DNA from: Climacium dendroides
Taxonomy: Eukaryota; Streptophyta; Bryopsida; Hypnales; Climaciaceae
Reading direction: 5' to 3'
DNA length: 64,000 nucleotides
Assembly: GCA_950106755.1 (NCBI GenBank)
Contig: OX467091.1
Span: forward strand, 19,547,538 to 19,611,537
This document shows positions 35,041 to 46,318 of this stretch, in pieces. Position 1 is the stretch's first letter; each line of letters starts with the position of its first letter. Under the pieces are notes generated by a model, which made no database searches, was not told the origin of the DNA, and was given only the letters and a program-made list of their open reading frames with translations. Both the position numbers and the translations under genes were made by a program.

Positions 35041-36135
35041 GATTATTCCATTTTCCTGTGATGACGAGTGGAAGGGATGAGGGAGATTGCAGTCTTTGGC
35101 TAGTTTGTATTAGAGAGAATTTGGAAGAGGAAGCTCAGTATATTATAGAGTTCTTCGTCCAGATCCAGTGCCTTGAAGATCCCTGTAGATAGATGAGACC
35201 TTTGTCCTGGCTTTAGGGTGTCCGTTGAAGACCTCGTAAATTGCAAACCCTATGGAGCAGAGTGATTAGTTGTGATAAGGGTGGAATGTTTGCTCATCCT
35301 GCGTACGGTGTAATAATTTTCTTAGAGAAGAGGGTTTCCTAGGGATTGATCTCGTTGAGCTTTGGTTTAACAGGATGGTCCCCTGTACTTCACATTTGTT
35401 GCCTTCCAGATGTGGAGGAGAAAACTCAGCATACTAAAGATTTTCGTGATCTATTCTCGATGCTTCAAAGACCCATTATATGAAGATCCGAATTTTGCCA
35501 GCTTCATAGTGCTCTTCAAGGATCTCATAAATCATTCACACTTTTGATAAGGGTTTATTGTAAGGCTGGCATGGCTTTCCAGGCTTTCCAATATTTCAAA
35601 AAAGGGTCCCTAGGGTTGATCTCATTGACCTTAGGTTTTAATAAAAACGCTAGGGCCCTCTATACTTTCGTCGCCTTCTGTACCCCATGGAACGCTGAGA
35701 TCCTCTCACTACTCCTGTCCCCAAGCTTTGGAGTGGAGGAATTTAGGGTTTTGAATTAGGGCTTTAGGCTCTGGTAATGTGGGGAGGTTTGAATGAAGAC
35801 CCAGCCACACAGAACGCAAACTGACAATCAACAGGGAACACCTTGTAAATACAAGTGACCGCTTTGCCTTGTTTTGCTTCAGAATAGTTGTGTTTGATTT
35901 TTACAATCAGATTGGTTTTCCATTTTCAAGTTTCAGTACTTGAAGTGCCATGAACTGAGTTCTTTCAGTGATGGAGAGATTATGTTTAGACAATCAATGT
36001 GTGTAATCTTGTGCATATTTGTTGTCCCCCTCTTTGCGAACGCGCATTTTACTTCAGTGTATGCCTGTTCGGCTAGTACCCTGTCATGAGGAGATTTCTA
36101 AATGGACTTTGTTGTGTGGTTGCAGGCTGGCACCC

Positions 36136-39100
36136 ATGCATGCAATTCATATAGTAGGACGGTGTTTGCGACTGATTTCAGTATATGCTGCGTATCATTA
36201 CGTGATCGGGCGAGGCGTCTCGCTTACTTTCTTCGTATTCGTTTGTTTGCTGGGTTCAGCTGCCGTTTTTTCTACTATCCAGCGCCCCTGGCGAGGACGT
36301 CCGTTGCCCAACAACGTGGTATTGAAAACCTCTTCTATTTTCTGTTTAATTTTCTGAGCGGAACAGTTTCTAATCTGTTGGTTCGTGGAATCACTGATGA
36401 TGTAGTCTACGCTCTCTTTTTGTTAGAACTCAGGAGGACAACATTCTAACTTATATTGTGAAATAACATTTAAGCATTTAGAAACAGTAAAACCATGATA
36501 ACTTTTATTCATAACTTTCATTGGAGAAATGTCAAGGTGGTGAAACATAAAGTGGTGATACATAATAGTAATGCTTCTCTATCTACTTCCTTGAAGCTTT
36601 AAGTTGAATGGGCACTTTTGCAAAACATTTTCATGAACAAATGATGCACTTCCATTGCATGGCTTAAGGAATGGTTTGCACTATCTATGAGCTGTCTACA
36701 AAAATTAGCTCTTATAGAGGTTGAAATATCAAAGAGTGAAATGAGAGGGAACGTGACTTTTCCTCACTTAATGTGTAGCACTTTTACTTTGTTCCCAACT
36801 TGGCAGTACAATTTTAAAAAATAATGAATGACTGTAATATTTAGACAGTGCAGTCTGTTTTGTGCATGTGAGTTGCCATTTGGGATAAATATTCTGAACG
36901 AAAGTGGGTGAGAACTGATTGTAAATGGGATTGGATGGGGTTTTCAGCTTGTGCCTGCTGTCCTAAACGGCGGTGTGATGGCCTTTTCACTTCTATTGTG
37001 GGCAAATGGTCTTCGCAATTGCGGCCCTGTCAGGTATGTTAGTCTCTTAATTGGATTTTCTGGCTTCGTTGAGGAAACCTAAATTTGCAGTAGTATGCTT
37101 TAGTATTTTTGACGTAAGTTAGGGAACCTATTCCCTCGGATGTCAGCGGTTTTGAGTAGTTTCCATTATTAGAATGGACTTTTTTTTAATTAGATTTTTT
37201 GTTATTGTCTCCATTTCAGGAGGATTCCAATGCACTAAAATATGTATTATTGGGATACTTTCTGAATAGGTTATGATTGTTGACGTTTGAATTTGTGGGG
37301 TACCAGTTGCAAACCTAGAATACCCACGAGTATTGCATCTACAATGTACCTCATGGAAGCATTTTTGGTTGTGATAGAACTTGAAGTATCTCATTTCTTG
37401 GAAATCTTAAGTCACATGTTTGGTTGAACTTGCGTCTTAAGTGGGTGGCTTTTCAACTCACTGGAGAGGGACCCAACGTAAAGGGGTTACGCAACTTAAT
37501 TCGTTATGGGAAACTACCTTTCCAGTATATAATGTGTATCTTTGGGCTTACATTTTGAAAAGGCTTGAGGAATAAAATCTCCTTGATATGGAGTTATGAC
37601 ATCAAACCCCGGGTACTTGCATTTAGTCCGCGCTTAGAACGCTAATGAGCACGTTTCGTGGTTTCAGAACTATACTGGGAGAATATGCGGGTGCAGTGTT
37701 GGGGGCAATTTCGACTCTTCTATTCAGTCGTAATGGTCTCGTATGGAGACGGGTATGTTCCGAAGTTGCTTGTTGTTCAAGAAACTCAATTCACTTATTT
37801 ATTATATTTAGTAAATAAGTACTGAGACAAATTTATGAGACAAATTTATTTAATTCAGTGTGTAACTTGCTATGTTGGAATATATTAGTCTATGAGAAAT
37901 ACTCCATCAGATTAGGTTTCCAAAGCCCCTAGTTTCATTAACTTTGCAGTTGTATATGGCTTCTTTTAGTGATAGATGGTTTGGAAAGTCAACAAACTTT
38001 TGCTGCCTGTAAATCCTTGATTTTTTTATTCTATGATAATATTTTGTTCTCTAAAGTGTGTCAAGTCCATATTTCTAGTTATTGAAATCCAAATGGTCTA
38101 ATTTTAAACTCATATTACCGACTTAAAAGTTGAAAAGCTACAAAGCTAGTATAGGAAGAATATTTCTTACAATCCACTTTGCATCTCTCCCTTAATTAGA
38201 TTCTTCGGTCAATAGTAGGAATCTATGAGTTTGTGGTTACATATTCTTATTTACTAGGATCTTTAATCAAAGAATAAAATTATAAGGATCAAAATAAGTG
38301 TAAAAGTTGTTGGATTTTGGAGGGTTAATAGACTTATTGTGGTCTACTAGTCCTCTTCTAAGTGGGATTGTTAGAAGGCTGAATAAGAAATGATTTTAAA
38401 ATGTGACTTGCAGGTGGGAGGATTATTAGCTATGTGTGCTGCGTATTACTTTCTCTCGCAAGGATGGGCAATGTCAAGCTACTCTCCTTTCTATATCCTC
38501 CTACAAACGTGTGCAGAAGTTGTGGGATAATGTTTCTGAAATGGAGTATTAAATGATTGTATGTGTAGTTGAATAAATGTGGGGTGGGCTCTAGCACAAG
38601 GAATTGGAGACTAAAGTAATGGATACAGTAGATATGGCAGCACAGAACTTGTGTCCCTTCATTTCAGAGGATGATTTGTTCTCAAAATGGGTTTATCTTT
38701 GACGTAGAGTTACCTTTTGGCTCGGCTAACATGAAGGTCGAAACCGTCGAAGCTGAGGAGGGACTCATACAGTCCTCATCGATGTTGTTACCGGCATTGT
38801 CAGGGATCTTAGCAGCTATACGACGTATCATCAGTCGCCGTGTGTCCACGAAGGTACATCTTTTATGCGTAGTTTTATTTAGTTTCATTCACGATTTAAT
38901 GTAACATCAAAATAGTGTAACATAGAGTAAACGATAAGGTTTTGTTGTATCTGTAGCCACAGCATTGTTATGTACTAAGTGTTATAGCATTTTCTTGTGC
39001 TGAGATTGAATCCATCTCTAACGATAAGATTGGTCGCTGCAGAATCATGCTAAGAAGCGGTTGCATGCAGTAACAGTTGTTGCTGCCACATGCTTCATTT

Positions 39101-40335
39101 TTCCTCTTGCCATGTTCAAAGTGTCCTTTGTAAGCACTTTTCCTTGCACTCTATTTCTCAAGCTATTTCTTGTGACATCCTTGTATCTTAAGTAAGTTTT
39201 ATCTGTGAAGTTTGAAAATAGTTTACACTTTAGTGTTCTTTACTGAGCACTATTTTAGTTTCTGGATTTTTCCTCAGATATTGTGTGTTCTGACAGGGTC
39301 ACCAATCACCTTCAACAGAGCCACACGGACATGCTGCATGGGCGTACATGAGCACCATTTTATTCGGCATTGTGCTGATTTTTTATGTTGATACTTTTGT
39401 TGAGGACAGGTAACATATTTGCTTTATCGTCAGTTTAGTATTTCGAAACATAGGGGTCTCGGTGCTTTGATGTTCAAGCTATTTTGCTCAGTGGATTTGC
39501 AGAGTTTCTTCTTTCCTGTGTCTTTTTTATTTTCATAATTACATAGTAGGATGGCAAGTTTGACTCTTTGAGCTTCTAGAAAAGCAATCTCATTCACTTA
39601 CCTTGTTTTGGAGGATTCCTGGGAACGTTAAAAAGCGCAATTGTTCTGTCAAGGACGAACCCGAGTCATTGTTATGCTCTTCCCATCAATCCTGTCCGAC
39701 ATTATTCCTTCACAATCCTTTAGAAGTTTACGCCGGACATACATTGTTGCGCAGTCGTTATATTTTTGGATTCAGCGTCTGTTCTCTATAAGCGATGTTG
39801 GTGAAGCATGAAGGGTTAACTGATTGTGAAATGTCGCTGTTTTGGCAGGCTACATATTGTTGTTGCCTCTCCGACACATATAATGGTCACAGGAGTGGGC
39901 ATCATTGTCTTTGAGTACCTTTATGGGATGGACTTTTCCCTATTGGGCTTCCTTGTCTGCGCAACTGTCCTTGGTTTAGGTGAAGTTATAATCACTCTCG
40001 TCATCTCTTCGTTCGAGATTCTGTTCAGTATTATTGCTTTTGTTTTCAAGTGTTTACGTGTTGCAGCGGTGTCAATGGCATAGTACAGTTGTTTATTGTG
40101 GACGACGTGCACTAACTAGGTTAGGTTGTAGACAGTTATATGGGGCTGGGGAGATGGAGTGGGGGCTCGTAAATGTTGTTCATTTTAAGTTCTCAACGTG
40201 GGTTTGCATTCGATGAAATATCCAGGAATTTTTGAGGCAACTGCAACTGACAACAGTTCTCGCGATCTTGACCAAGGAAACAGCTACATAAAGGAAGATC
40301 GTCCACCAGTGAATACACCAACCCTCCCATCTTAG
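36136..40335 (+). CDS. MTP12/ZnT5-like protein, N-terminal membrane region only, nine exons, no CDF domain
   Basis: Exons by frame and GT/AG borders: 36136-36318 (inside an exon with acceptor at 36125), 36948-37033, 37668-37752, 38414-about 38518, 38668-38853, 39043-39129, 39297-39409, 39849-39979, 40226-40335. Most join in phase; the 38518/38668 junction is least certain. The about 360-residue product is strongly hydrophobic with roughly nine membrane spans. It carries phrases typical of plant MTP12 and animal ZnT5 N-termini: RPWRGRPLP, NGLRNCGPVR/TILGEYAGAVLG, SQGWAMSSYSPF, VELPFGSANMK, SMLLPALSGILAAIRRI, AAWAYMSTILFG and MDFSLLGFLVC. MTP12 and ZnT5 (about 800 residues) supply zinc to the Golgi as heterodimers with MTP5/ZnT6. 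Here TAG at 40333 ends the protein after GIFEATATD..., and no HxxxD-bearing CDF transport domain lies before the next gene. A GTAAG follows 10 nt after the stop, perhaps a 3' UTR intron. The start at 36136 is the first ATG in the exon; more 5' coding sequence is possible. Confidence 0.75.
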
Positions 40336-42121
40336 AATGCTCAAGGTAAGGCTTCAGTTTCGCCGGAAGACCACATGCTCTGACAAGAAAATCTTTGGAA
40401 ATCTTTGCACAGGGTTTTAGTGAAATTAGACTATTTCAGGAATTTGTGTTCAACATCATTCACAAGGTCTTTCGACAGTGACATCTTTATTTGTCATGGG
40501 GAAACCTCTGCATGGTCACTGTGAACATAGGGAGATCTCCCCATGTTCCTCATAACGATGTTTTGTAATAGCTCTCGAAACACTAGAGTAAACTCTGTTA
40601 GATGTGAAATTATTTCAGAAGTTATCCCAGAAGGTATTGTAAGCATACTTCCTCTTGAAGTTTGTTTGAGTCATTTGTTTCCGGACACAGTGGAGATCTA
40701 GGGCATCTTAGTGCAACTCCTGGAAGAACTGAATAACTTGTGTGCAAGTTCTGCCTATTTGTTTACCTTTTATCTTGCTGATTGTAGGTACATGAAGAGT
40801 GATCAACCTCATGCAATGGGCGGTTGTGGAGATGCTTTACTGCCTGGCAATGGACATCTTTACAGAATCCTTCGAATCTGCGCAAGTGTCGGATCATAGT
40901 GTGGTTTCGATTCTCTGCAGGTTTCATTTCAGTCCTTTATCCTACCTCTGCTCTTGTGCAATATTTTGTGTAGAGTTTGTTCTTCGAAAGGAAATGGCGA
41001 TGTGTGACCTAATTATGTCATACCTGAAGGTTTTCTTGAGATTGATAACTTAGATTTCTGGTGTACGTTTTCTGATCAGTTCACAGAAATAGTAGAAATT
41101 CTGGTCGCAATGGTGGGCAAGGCTGCAGCACATCCATCTTGTCAATGGTTCAGCACCAACTTACGCAGCTGTCGAATGTCATGTTGCAGATTCAATTGTT
41201 TAGCAGTACATGTATTGGTAGATCACAAGGTCTGTTCAAGAAATTGGAATATAGGTGTCCAACTTCAGAATTAAAGCTGTGCATAAATTTTATCTTAGAT
41301 GATCTCATTACCTTTCTGTGTCTGGATGCTGTGTAATATACAAACGGATTTCAAATTCTGGAATATAGTATGTGTCCACTGCTCATTTGACTGCGTTTTA
41401 TCGTTGCAAATTGAAGTAAATAACATAATCCGGCAAAGGATATAAGCAACAATGTGCAAAACGAATACGATTTGTTTCATTTAAATACTGGCGCCAGAAT
41501 TGAACTTTCCTGTCATTGTCCAAGAAGCGTTGCAAGCAGAAATTCGAGCTTAATTTAAGACAATCCTTTGCGCAACTGAATGCATCCAAAAAACACACCA
41601 TCAAAAAACCGAATCGCAACAGATCCCAACTGGACTCGGTGGAAAACTAATTGTCGTGTTTTCTTTTCTCAGGGGATCCATAATAGGTTAGTTTGAATTT
41701 ATAAGGTTACAACTTTTAATAATTGATCAAACTTATCAAAACTTTTAGGCTGTTGTTAGTTCTGAGCAAACTCCTCCAATAAGCCCCCAAAAGGTCTTGG
41801 GCATTTAGGGGTTACAAATCAAAAACATTTTGTACAAAAATTTGCTAGAATTGATAGCTTTGTCTTTATTCTTGGAATCACATGGGGGAAAAATTATAAA
41901 AGTGAAATAGGAAAAAAAAAGTCTAATGACAATGTCATGACAAGTACATCTAGCCAACAAGGAAGTAAGAGTTAGTTTCCATTGAGAGTCAAGACCTTTA
42001 GCAATTGAAAGGGGTTAGAAGGTCCATCAAACTTTTGCTTAGTCCATAACAAATCTTCTAGTTTAAGGTCTAGCCTTGCAATGAAAACGCTCCCTCAGAA
42101 AACGTTTACATTGGGCACTTA
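40336..42121. other. Probable 3' UTR of the MTP12-like gene, then intergenic DNA
   Basis: I translated the plus strand here looking for the missing cation-diffusion-facilitator region and found neither HxxxD motifs nor His-rich loops; stops are frequent. Short frames at 40711-40899 and 41139-41336 have no domain. Base composition changes to typical AT-rich DNA after about 41640. Confidence 0.5.
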
Positions 42122-42453
42122 GAGCATCCCACCTATCTTGAAAACTGGATGACTTCTTAAGAAGGAGGGCTTGCAAGCCAGGGAGGGCTTGCATATTGGG
42201 GCCATTTTGCAAGCCACCCACTAGCTTGCAAAACAACAAAGGACAAGAAGTGGTCCTCCCTTTTGAAACCTCTCTAACATATGACTGGTCATTGGAATGC
42301 CCGGGCTAATAGAATTATATTATAATAGCCTCATGAACAGTTGGCATGATCTAGAAACATGAAGCTCAGATAGGTAGATTGTTGCCTTGACCTACAAAAT
42401 GGAAGGCCTCACATTTTGCCAGCTACATTTTTGCAGGATAGGTGGGCATGCTC
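42122..42453. mobile_element. Tourist-type (PIF/Harbinger) MITE, 332 bp
   Basis: The termini GAGCATCCCACCTATCTTG and inverted GAGCATGCCCACCTATCCTG form a good terminal inverted repeat. They are flanked by perfect TTA duplications (42119-42121 and 42454-42456), the target of PIF/Harbinger elements. The interior repeats GGGCTTGCAAGCC-like words. No coding capacity. Confidence 0.85.
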
Positions 42454-42799
42454 TTAGACTTCTAAATCTAAACCCTCCAAACACTTTACATTGACACTAT
42501 AGCTCCACCCTCCCTTCCAACCTTTAGCACCTTGCATTTCACTTTTGTAGAGTTGGAGGGCTTGGATAGAATTATTTCAAGAAAAAAACAAGATGATTCA
42601 CTTTTTGAAATGTGTGTGTCACAATTGCTGCCAAAAGAAGTTGTGATTTGGAGCACATTCAAATTGGCAATTGGTAATCTTAGCAACCCAAGCGCCAGAT
42701 TCTGACGATGGTGAGGTCCGTGAAACACTTCGGGCGGCGAGCTGAAGCGCAGGTGACCTAATGGAAACGTGAGAGCAATTGCTGGAGCTCCACAAGGAC

Positions 42800-43077
42800 G
42801 ACCGTCACCTCCCCACGTCAGCGACACACGCCGCCACGTGACCTTCCACCCATCAAGCCAAGTGTCACCCCCCCAAAAGTCCATTTCCTCAGGAAACAAA
42901 CAACAGGCAAACACCACTCAAGCCTTCTACAGTTCTATCCTCCCAACCCTGCCTGATCTCCAATCCACCACCAACAATCTTCATCTACACAACAATCTGC
43001 AATCTCACAACCATTTGCAATTGCAGATTCAGGTGCAGCTAAAGTTTCGCCTTGTTGTTTGCATTATTAGGTCACTG
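42800..43077 (+). promoter_or_regulatory. Promoter and leader of the iron transporter gene, with G-box
   Basis: A GC-rich stretch contains CCCCACGTCAG (about 42813) and GCCACGTGACC (about 42834); CACGTG is the palindromic G-box bound by plant bHLH and bZIP factors. It is followed by a C/T- and CA-rich leader (about 42925-43060) typical of plant 5' UTRs. The open frame extends upstream of the chosen ATG to 42769 but that part lacks family similarity. Iron-dependent control through the G-box is inference from bHLH regulation of plant iron genes. Confidence 0.5.
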
Positions 43078-46000
43078 ATGGACCGCGGGAAGAGCTGGCG
43101 CCATGAGGGCGGCAAGTTCCAGCGCCGCTTGTCTTCGTTGGCAGCGAAACGCAAGCAGGCCGAGCTGCAGCAGCCGCTGGTGGAGGAAGATGGCTCCTCC
43201 CGCGATGTGGAGTCTGGGGCAAACAGTTCTGGGCGAAGGCGCGTGGTGGGGAAGGAGAGGCCGCAGGAAGGCGGGTGGGGCGGAGAGTATGTGAAGAGTA
43301 TTGTTTATGGGGGCTTGGATGCCATTGTCACCAGCTTTGCTCTGGTGGCGTCGGTTTCAGGGGGAGATTTACCTGCAGGTATGGCCTGGCACTTATTCCA
43401 CTCTTCGTTTGAAGCATTGTGGGTTCGCATTTGATGGAGTATTTGGCTTGTACTTTCTCTCTATTTTTTGGTGGAATTGTGGTTGCTTGTGGGACAAATT
43501 TGGTGTAGTTGGTTGCTTTGCACTTTTTTTTATCCTTTTTTAGAGAATTATGGCTTCCTGTGGGAAAAATTTGATGTAGTATATGGCTTGCACTTTCTCT
43601 CCACCCTTTTCTTGGTGCATTGTGGGTTCGCATTTGATGGAGTATTTGGCTTGTACTTTCTCTCTATTTTTTTTTGGTGAATTGTGGCTGCTTGTGGGAC
43701 AAATTTGGTGTAGTTTGCTGCTTTGCACTTTCTCTCTACCTTTTATGGTGATAGTGGCTTCCTGTGGGAAAGCATTGGTGTAGCTTGTTGATTGGCACTT
43801 TTCTCTATTCCTTTTTTTTGGGAATTGCGGCACCTGTGAATCGTTTTTGCAGTAGTTTATGGCTTTGCATTTCCTCTCCAATCTTTTCTTGGTGCATTGC
43901 GGGCTCCTGTGGAAAAACATTTGTTGCATTCTAGGGCTTGCACTTTTCCTCTCGTCCGTTTTTGGTGAATTGTTGCTACTTGTGGAATAATTTGATGTCG
44001 TTTCCTGCTATGCACTTTTCTCTACTTTTCTTGGTGCATTGTGGTTTCCTGTGGGAAATTTTTTGATGGAGTATTTGGCTTGCACTTTCTCTACCTTGTT
44101 TGGTGAAGTGTGGCTACCTGTGGGAAATTTTTGATGTAGTTTATTGCTTTGCACTTTTCTTTACTTTCTTTGGTAAATCGTGGCTACCTGTGGGCAAAAT
44201 TCACTATAGTTTACTGCTTTGCATTTTCTCCCTATCTTTTTTGGTGAGCTGTGGCTACGCGAAAAGATTGCAGCACATTGGAAAGTCGGAATTTGATTTG
44301 GAATATGGGCGCATCGGACGTTATGCTAAGTTGTTTTAGTGAATTTTGAACGCCCAGATTTGTAGTTTCCGGTGTTCAAATGGATTTGTGCACTTCCTCT
44401 ACCTGCTGTTGTGAATTGTGGCTGTTTGTGGATTTTTTTTAGTGTGGATTTGAAAGTGGATTTGATTTGGAATGTGTGTTAATGTGAACTGTAATTGGTC
44501 GACGGCAATCAAAATGAACGAATGGGACGTTATGCCTAGTCTATTTAGTGAATTTTTCTTTTTATTGTGTAAATTGAACTACATAAGCTTCGGGTGATTG
44601 TGAAACGTAATGCCGAGTGGCTTATTTGAATTGTGAATGTCCAGATTTGTATTTTTTGGGTACTCGAAATGGAATAGATAACCTTCGAGGATTAGGACGC
44701 GTGAAAGGCTTACGGGATGCTATAGTTATCCGAAAAGGGTTGTATTCTTCTTCTACCTACTCTAACAAGAGAGTCACAGTTGCCTTCAAAATAAGACTTG
44801 ACATTATGTTCTTGCATTTGTACATGGGTCAAGACTTTTGAATCTCTTTTTCACCCTCTTCTTTGTAACTCAATTTGAACTTAATTAAGCTTATCTCATT
44901 GACCTCTGGGTTTTGAAGAACAAAGAGGTTACCTAAATTACTAAATGTCTCAATCTAGAATCGAGACACTGCTGATTTGTGATACTTATTTCAGTTGCAT
45001 AAGCGCTTTGAAATTTCTGATTGTGGCAGTGGTTTACTGTGAAATTTTGGGCACTTTCATCTTTAATCATTGTTGCTCCACCATTGTGGACTCCAGATTC
45101 TTCTCTTTGTTTTTCTGTATTTTTACGCTGAAACTGACTGACTGTGGCTGTGACTAGTTTGATCTGAAGGTGAGAGCCATTCATTACATGTCCACAATTA
45201 ATTTCAATGTTTGTGTAGTTTTTTAGATTAACGTATGAAGGTTTCTTACATGGAACTGTGGATATGCACAGGTGCTGTATTGGTTCTGGGCTTTGCAAAT
45301 CTCATTGCTGATGGCATTTCCATGGGCTACGGAGACTTTCTGTCAAGTACAGCTGAGAAGGAATTTTCGGAAAATCAGCAGCTCATTGCAGATTGGGAAG
45401 TCGAAAATGATATTCATGGCGAAATGATGGAGCTTGTGTCTACTTATCAAGAACAAGGGATGGAAAAGGACGACGCTGACAAGGTTAGCGTCCCTCAGAC
45501 TTATGCTATTTGTCATGTTGCGTTGAGAGAATCTGAAACTTGAACGGGAACAGAATTGTCAATACTTCCATTTACTACCGACTACTTGATGTTGCTTACG
45601 TATGGAGGCACCCGATTACTTCCAAATGGAGTATATATTTCATTCACTGCCTTTGTCCGTATCCCTTAGCTAGTAATACTACCCCGAACCATTTCATTCA
45701 CACCAGTTTTAGTTTCTTCTTTTGAAACCTTCCATTGAATATGCATGAAGTACCCCATATCTTTTCAATTTACACGTTGTATTTAAGAGTCACAAAGATC
45801 GCTGACCAACTCAAACTCGTACAAATACTACACTCTTTCTGTAAACGACATGTTTGATTTTGCTAAGGATATCTTACAGGTGTAACATTCTCGAATCTTT
45901 CGGGCTGAAGATCGTTGACTGGACTGACTTGCAGGTTGTGGAGATCCTCTCGAAATACAAGGATATCATGGCCGATCAGAAACTGACAATGACACAAGGT

Positions 46001-46318
46001 CTCCTCCCACCTGACCCAGAGGACAGTCCCTTCAAGAACGGTTGTGTTACCTTCGTATCTTTCCTGGCCTTTGGGTGTACCCCGATCCTGACCTACTTGA
46101 TTCTGAAGCCAATCACAGACAACAAGGACTTGAAGTTCCTGGCAGCCTGCATCGTTACTATCCTCGCCCTTGCGCTTCTCGGTGCTGCCAAAGCTCGCAT
46201 TTCAGGACAGAGGATGCTGCTCTCCATCGCTGTTGTGGTGTTCAACGGTGGTGTTGCAGCTGCTGCAGCTTATGGCATTAGTTATCTCCTCAACAATGTC
46301 TTCGGCATTGAAGAGTAG
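43078..46318 (+). CDS. Vacuolar iron transporter, CCC1/VIT family, 298 aa, three exons
   Basis: Exons 43078-43378, 45272-45483 and 45935-46318 join in phase across GT/AG introns. The protein moves cytosolic Fe2+ (and often Mn2+) into the vacuole, by proton antiport in characterised VIT1. After a basic, hydrophilic N-terminus (1-70), TM1 contains GGLDAIVTSFALVAS with Asp81. TM2 holds ADGISMGYGDFLSS with Met118; their 37-residue spacing equals that of the iron-path Asp43 and Met80 of eucalyptus VIT1. The cytosolic metal-binding domain (about 125-198) keeps Glu143, Glu151 and Glu154. The MMVEE-like stretch usual before GLLPPD is KLTMT here. Three C-terminal membrane segments follow (about 205-298). 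The YGDFLSS and LLPPDPEDSP phrases place it in the CCC1-like branch common in algae and seed-free plants rather than the seed-plant VTL nodulin-like branch. All splice sites and the frame are intact. Confidence 0.92.
43410..44270 (+). repeat. ~70-bp degenerate minisatellite inside intron 1 of the iron transporter gene
   Basis: The phrase ATTGTGGCT(A/T)CCTGTGGGAAA...GTAGTTTGCTGC..TTGCACTTTCTCT recurs at about 43418, 43483, 43549, 43617, 43683, 43753, 43824, 43896, 43970, 44038, 44109, 44178 and 44248. Spacing is 65-75 bp. The short frames across it on both strands repeat in step and are not genes. Confidence 0.85.

Noticed and set aside
40336..42100. Looking here for the missing CDF domain of the MTP12-like gene
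   Set aside because: No HxxxD motifs, His-rich loop or suitable exon in any plus-strand frame that I could find.
42769..43077. Extending the iron transporter start upstream in frame
   Set aside because: The extra residues come from the GC-rich promoter and leader and lack family similarity; ATG 43078 gives a normal N-terminus.
43328..43929. Minus-strand frames opposite the iron transporter intron
   Set aside because: They are the 70-bp intron minisatellite read backwards; the peptides repeat with it.
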